Shown here piece after piece: positions 5,129 through 5,893 of a DNA stretch of 5,893 nt. The first letter of the stretch is position 1; each line of letters opens with the position of its first letter. The position numbers were made by a program, and so were the translations under genes. The notes beneath the pieces were generated by a model. The model saw nothing but the letters and a program-made list of their open reading frames with translations. It was not told the origin of the DNA and searched no databases. Source of the stretch: Clostridiales bacterium. GTDB taxonomy: Bacteria; Bacillota; Clostridia; Christensenellales; Borkfalkiaceae. The stretch is taken from contig SVIK01000081.1 of NCBI GenBank assembly GCA_015069525.1, positions 1 to 5,893 of the forward strand, written 5' to 3'.

Positions 5129-5893
5129 ATGCTGAAAAAACTGGACGGAATTTTGAAACGATACGCGTTTTTATCCGAACAACTTGCCGATAGCGACGTG
5201 CTTGCGGATATGAGCGTTTGGCAAAAATATTCCAAAGAACAAGCCGAGCTTTCCGAAACGGCACAAAAATACGAGGAGTATTTGGAGACGGAACGGCAAA
5301 TGAACGACGCGTTCGAGTTGGCGGAAACGGAATCGGACGCGGAAATGAGAAAGATGTTCTCCGCCGAAGGGTACGAGTGCAAGGAAAAGCTGGCTACGCT
5401 TTTGGGAGAACTCAAAATTTTGCTTTTGCCCAAGGATAAGAACGACGAGAGAAGCTGTATCCTCGAAATCCGCGCGGGGACGGGCGGAGAAGAAGCGGCG
5501 CTCTTTGCGGGCGAGCTTTGTAGAATGTACCAAAATTATTGCGCTTCGCATAGGCTCCGTGTGGAAGAAATCGACGTCAGCGAAACGGAGCTTGGCGGGG
5601 TGAAAGAAGCGATTTACGGCGTGACGGGCGCGGGGGCGTACAAGCTTTTGAAATACGAAAGCGGTGTGCACCGCGTACAGCGCGTACCTGCAACGGAAAC
5701 GCAAGGACGTATCCATACCTCGGCGGCGACCGTTGCCGTCCTTCCCGAAGCGGAAGAGGTGGAGGTGGATATCAACGATAAGGATATCCGTATCGATATA
5801 TTCCACTCTGGCGGGGCGGGCGGACAAAACGTCAATAAAGTGGCGTCTGCCGTGCGTATTACCCACTTCCCGACGGGCATTGTCGTCACTTGC
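5129..5893 (+). CDS. prfA: Peptide chain release factor 1 (partial, C-terminus beyond the right edge)
   Basis: Terminates translation at UAA and UAG in the ribosomal A site. The 255 residues present cover the N-terminal coiled region (about 1-100), the LEIRAGTGGEEAALFA block (about 111-126) and the central domain. The tripeptide P187-A188-T189, within GVHRVQRVPATETQGR, is the stop-codon-reading PxT element of RF1; RF2 would have SPF. The catalytic motif G231-G232-Q233 lies in HSGGAGGQNVNKV, and Q233 is the residue PrmC methylates. About 100 residues are missing compared with the usual 355-360. The start ATG 5129-5131 fits the family N-terminus MLKKLDGILKRY. The GGAG before it (5123-5126) is only 2 nt away, within a GGGGGAG run. 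It lies 11 bp after the PrmC fusion and is surely in the same operon. Confidence 0.96.
   Translation, partial: MLKKLDGILKRYAFLSEQLADSDVLADMSVWQKYSKEQAELSETAQKYEEYLETERQMNDAFELAETESDAEMRKMFSAEGYECKEKLATLLGELKILLLPKDKNDERSCILEIRAGTGGEEAALFAGELCRMYQNYCASHRLRVEEIDVSETELGGVKEAIYGVTGAGAYKLLKYESGVHRVQRVPATETQGRIHTSAATVAVLPEAEEVEVDINDKDIRIDIFHSGGAGGQNVNKVASAVRITHFPTGIVVTC

Overview
The window looks like a chromosomal housekeeping segment of an uncultured-type low-to-moderate-GC Bacillota (Clostridia-like). The evidence is a tRNA-dependent T-box leader, sigma-A-type promoters with 17-bp spacers, AGGAG-like ribosome binding sites, a zinc-ribbon L31 and the order rpmE - DUF1385 - prmC - prfA, which is typical of that phylum. 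The genus cannot be told from the sequence. No phage, insertion sequence, CRISPR array, tRNA or rRNA was seen.

Left part, all on the minus strand (positions 1-2820). A promoter at 2791-2819 drives a two-gene unit: a medium-chain dehydrogenase/reductase that has lost its zinc ligands, then a YfcE-type metallophosphodiesterase 13 bp later. Shortly after the phosphodiesterase a second strong promoter (1101-1129) starts a T-box leader (about 1094-806). Its specifier codon is UGG (Trp) and its acceptor-pairing bases UGGC match the GCCA end expected of tRNA-Trp. It ends in an intrinsic terminator. The regulated gene, a TrpB2-type tryptophan synthase beta chain that runs off the left edge, starts only at 476. 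The roughly 330 bp between terminator and gene is largely filled by a small repeat array (581-805) of 15-bp palindromes and flanking units, including a 110-bp-period and a 30-bp-period duplication.

Right part, all on the plus strand (positions 2849-5893). A near-consensus promoter, divergent from the dehydrogenase promoter, drives rpmE (ribosomal protein L31), which ends in a strong 11-bp-stem terminator. Next is a single open frame joining a complete four-helix DUF1385 (YqhQ-like) membrane protein to a complete PrmC, the methyltransferase that modifies the GGQ glutamine of release factors. Eleven bases later comes prfA (release factor 1), the PrmC substrate, cut by the right edge just after its GGQ motif.

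The most notable points are the DUF1385-PrmC fusion, which would tether release-factor methylation to the membrane, the well-resolved Trp T-box, and the structured repeats lodged between that T-box and its gene.
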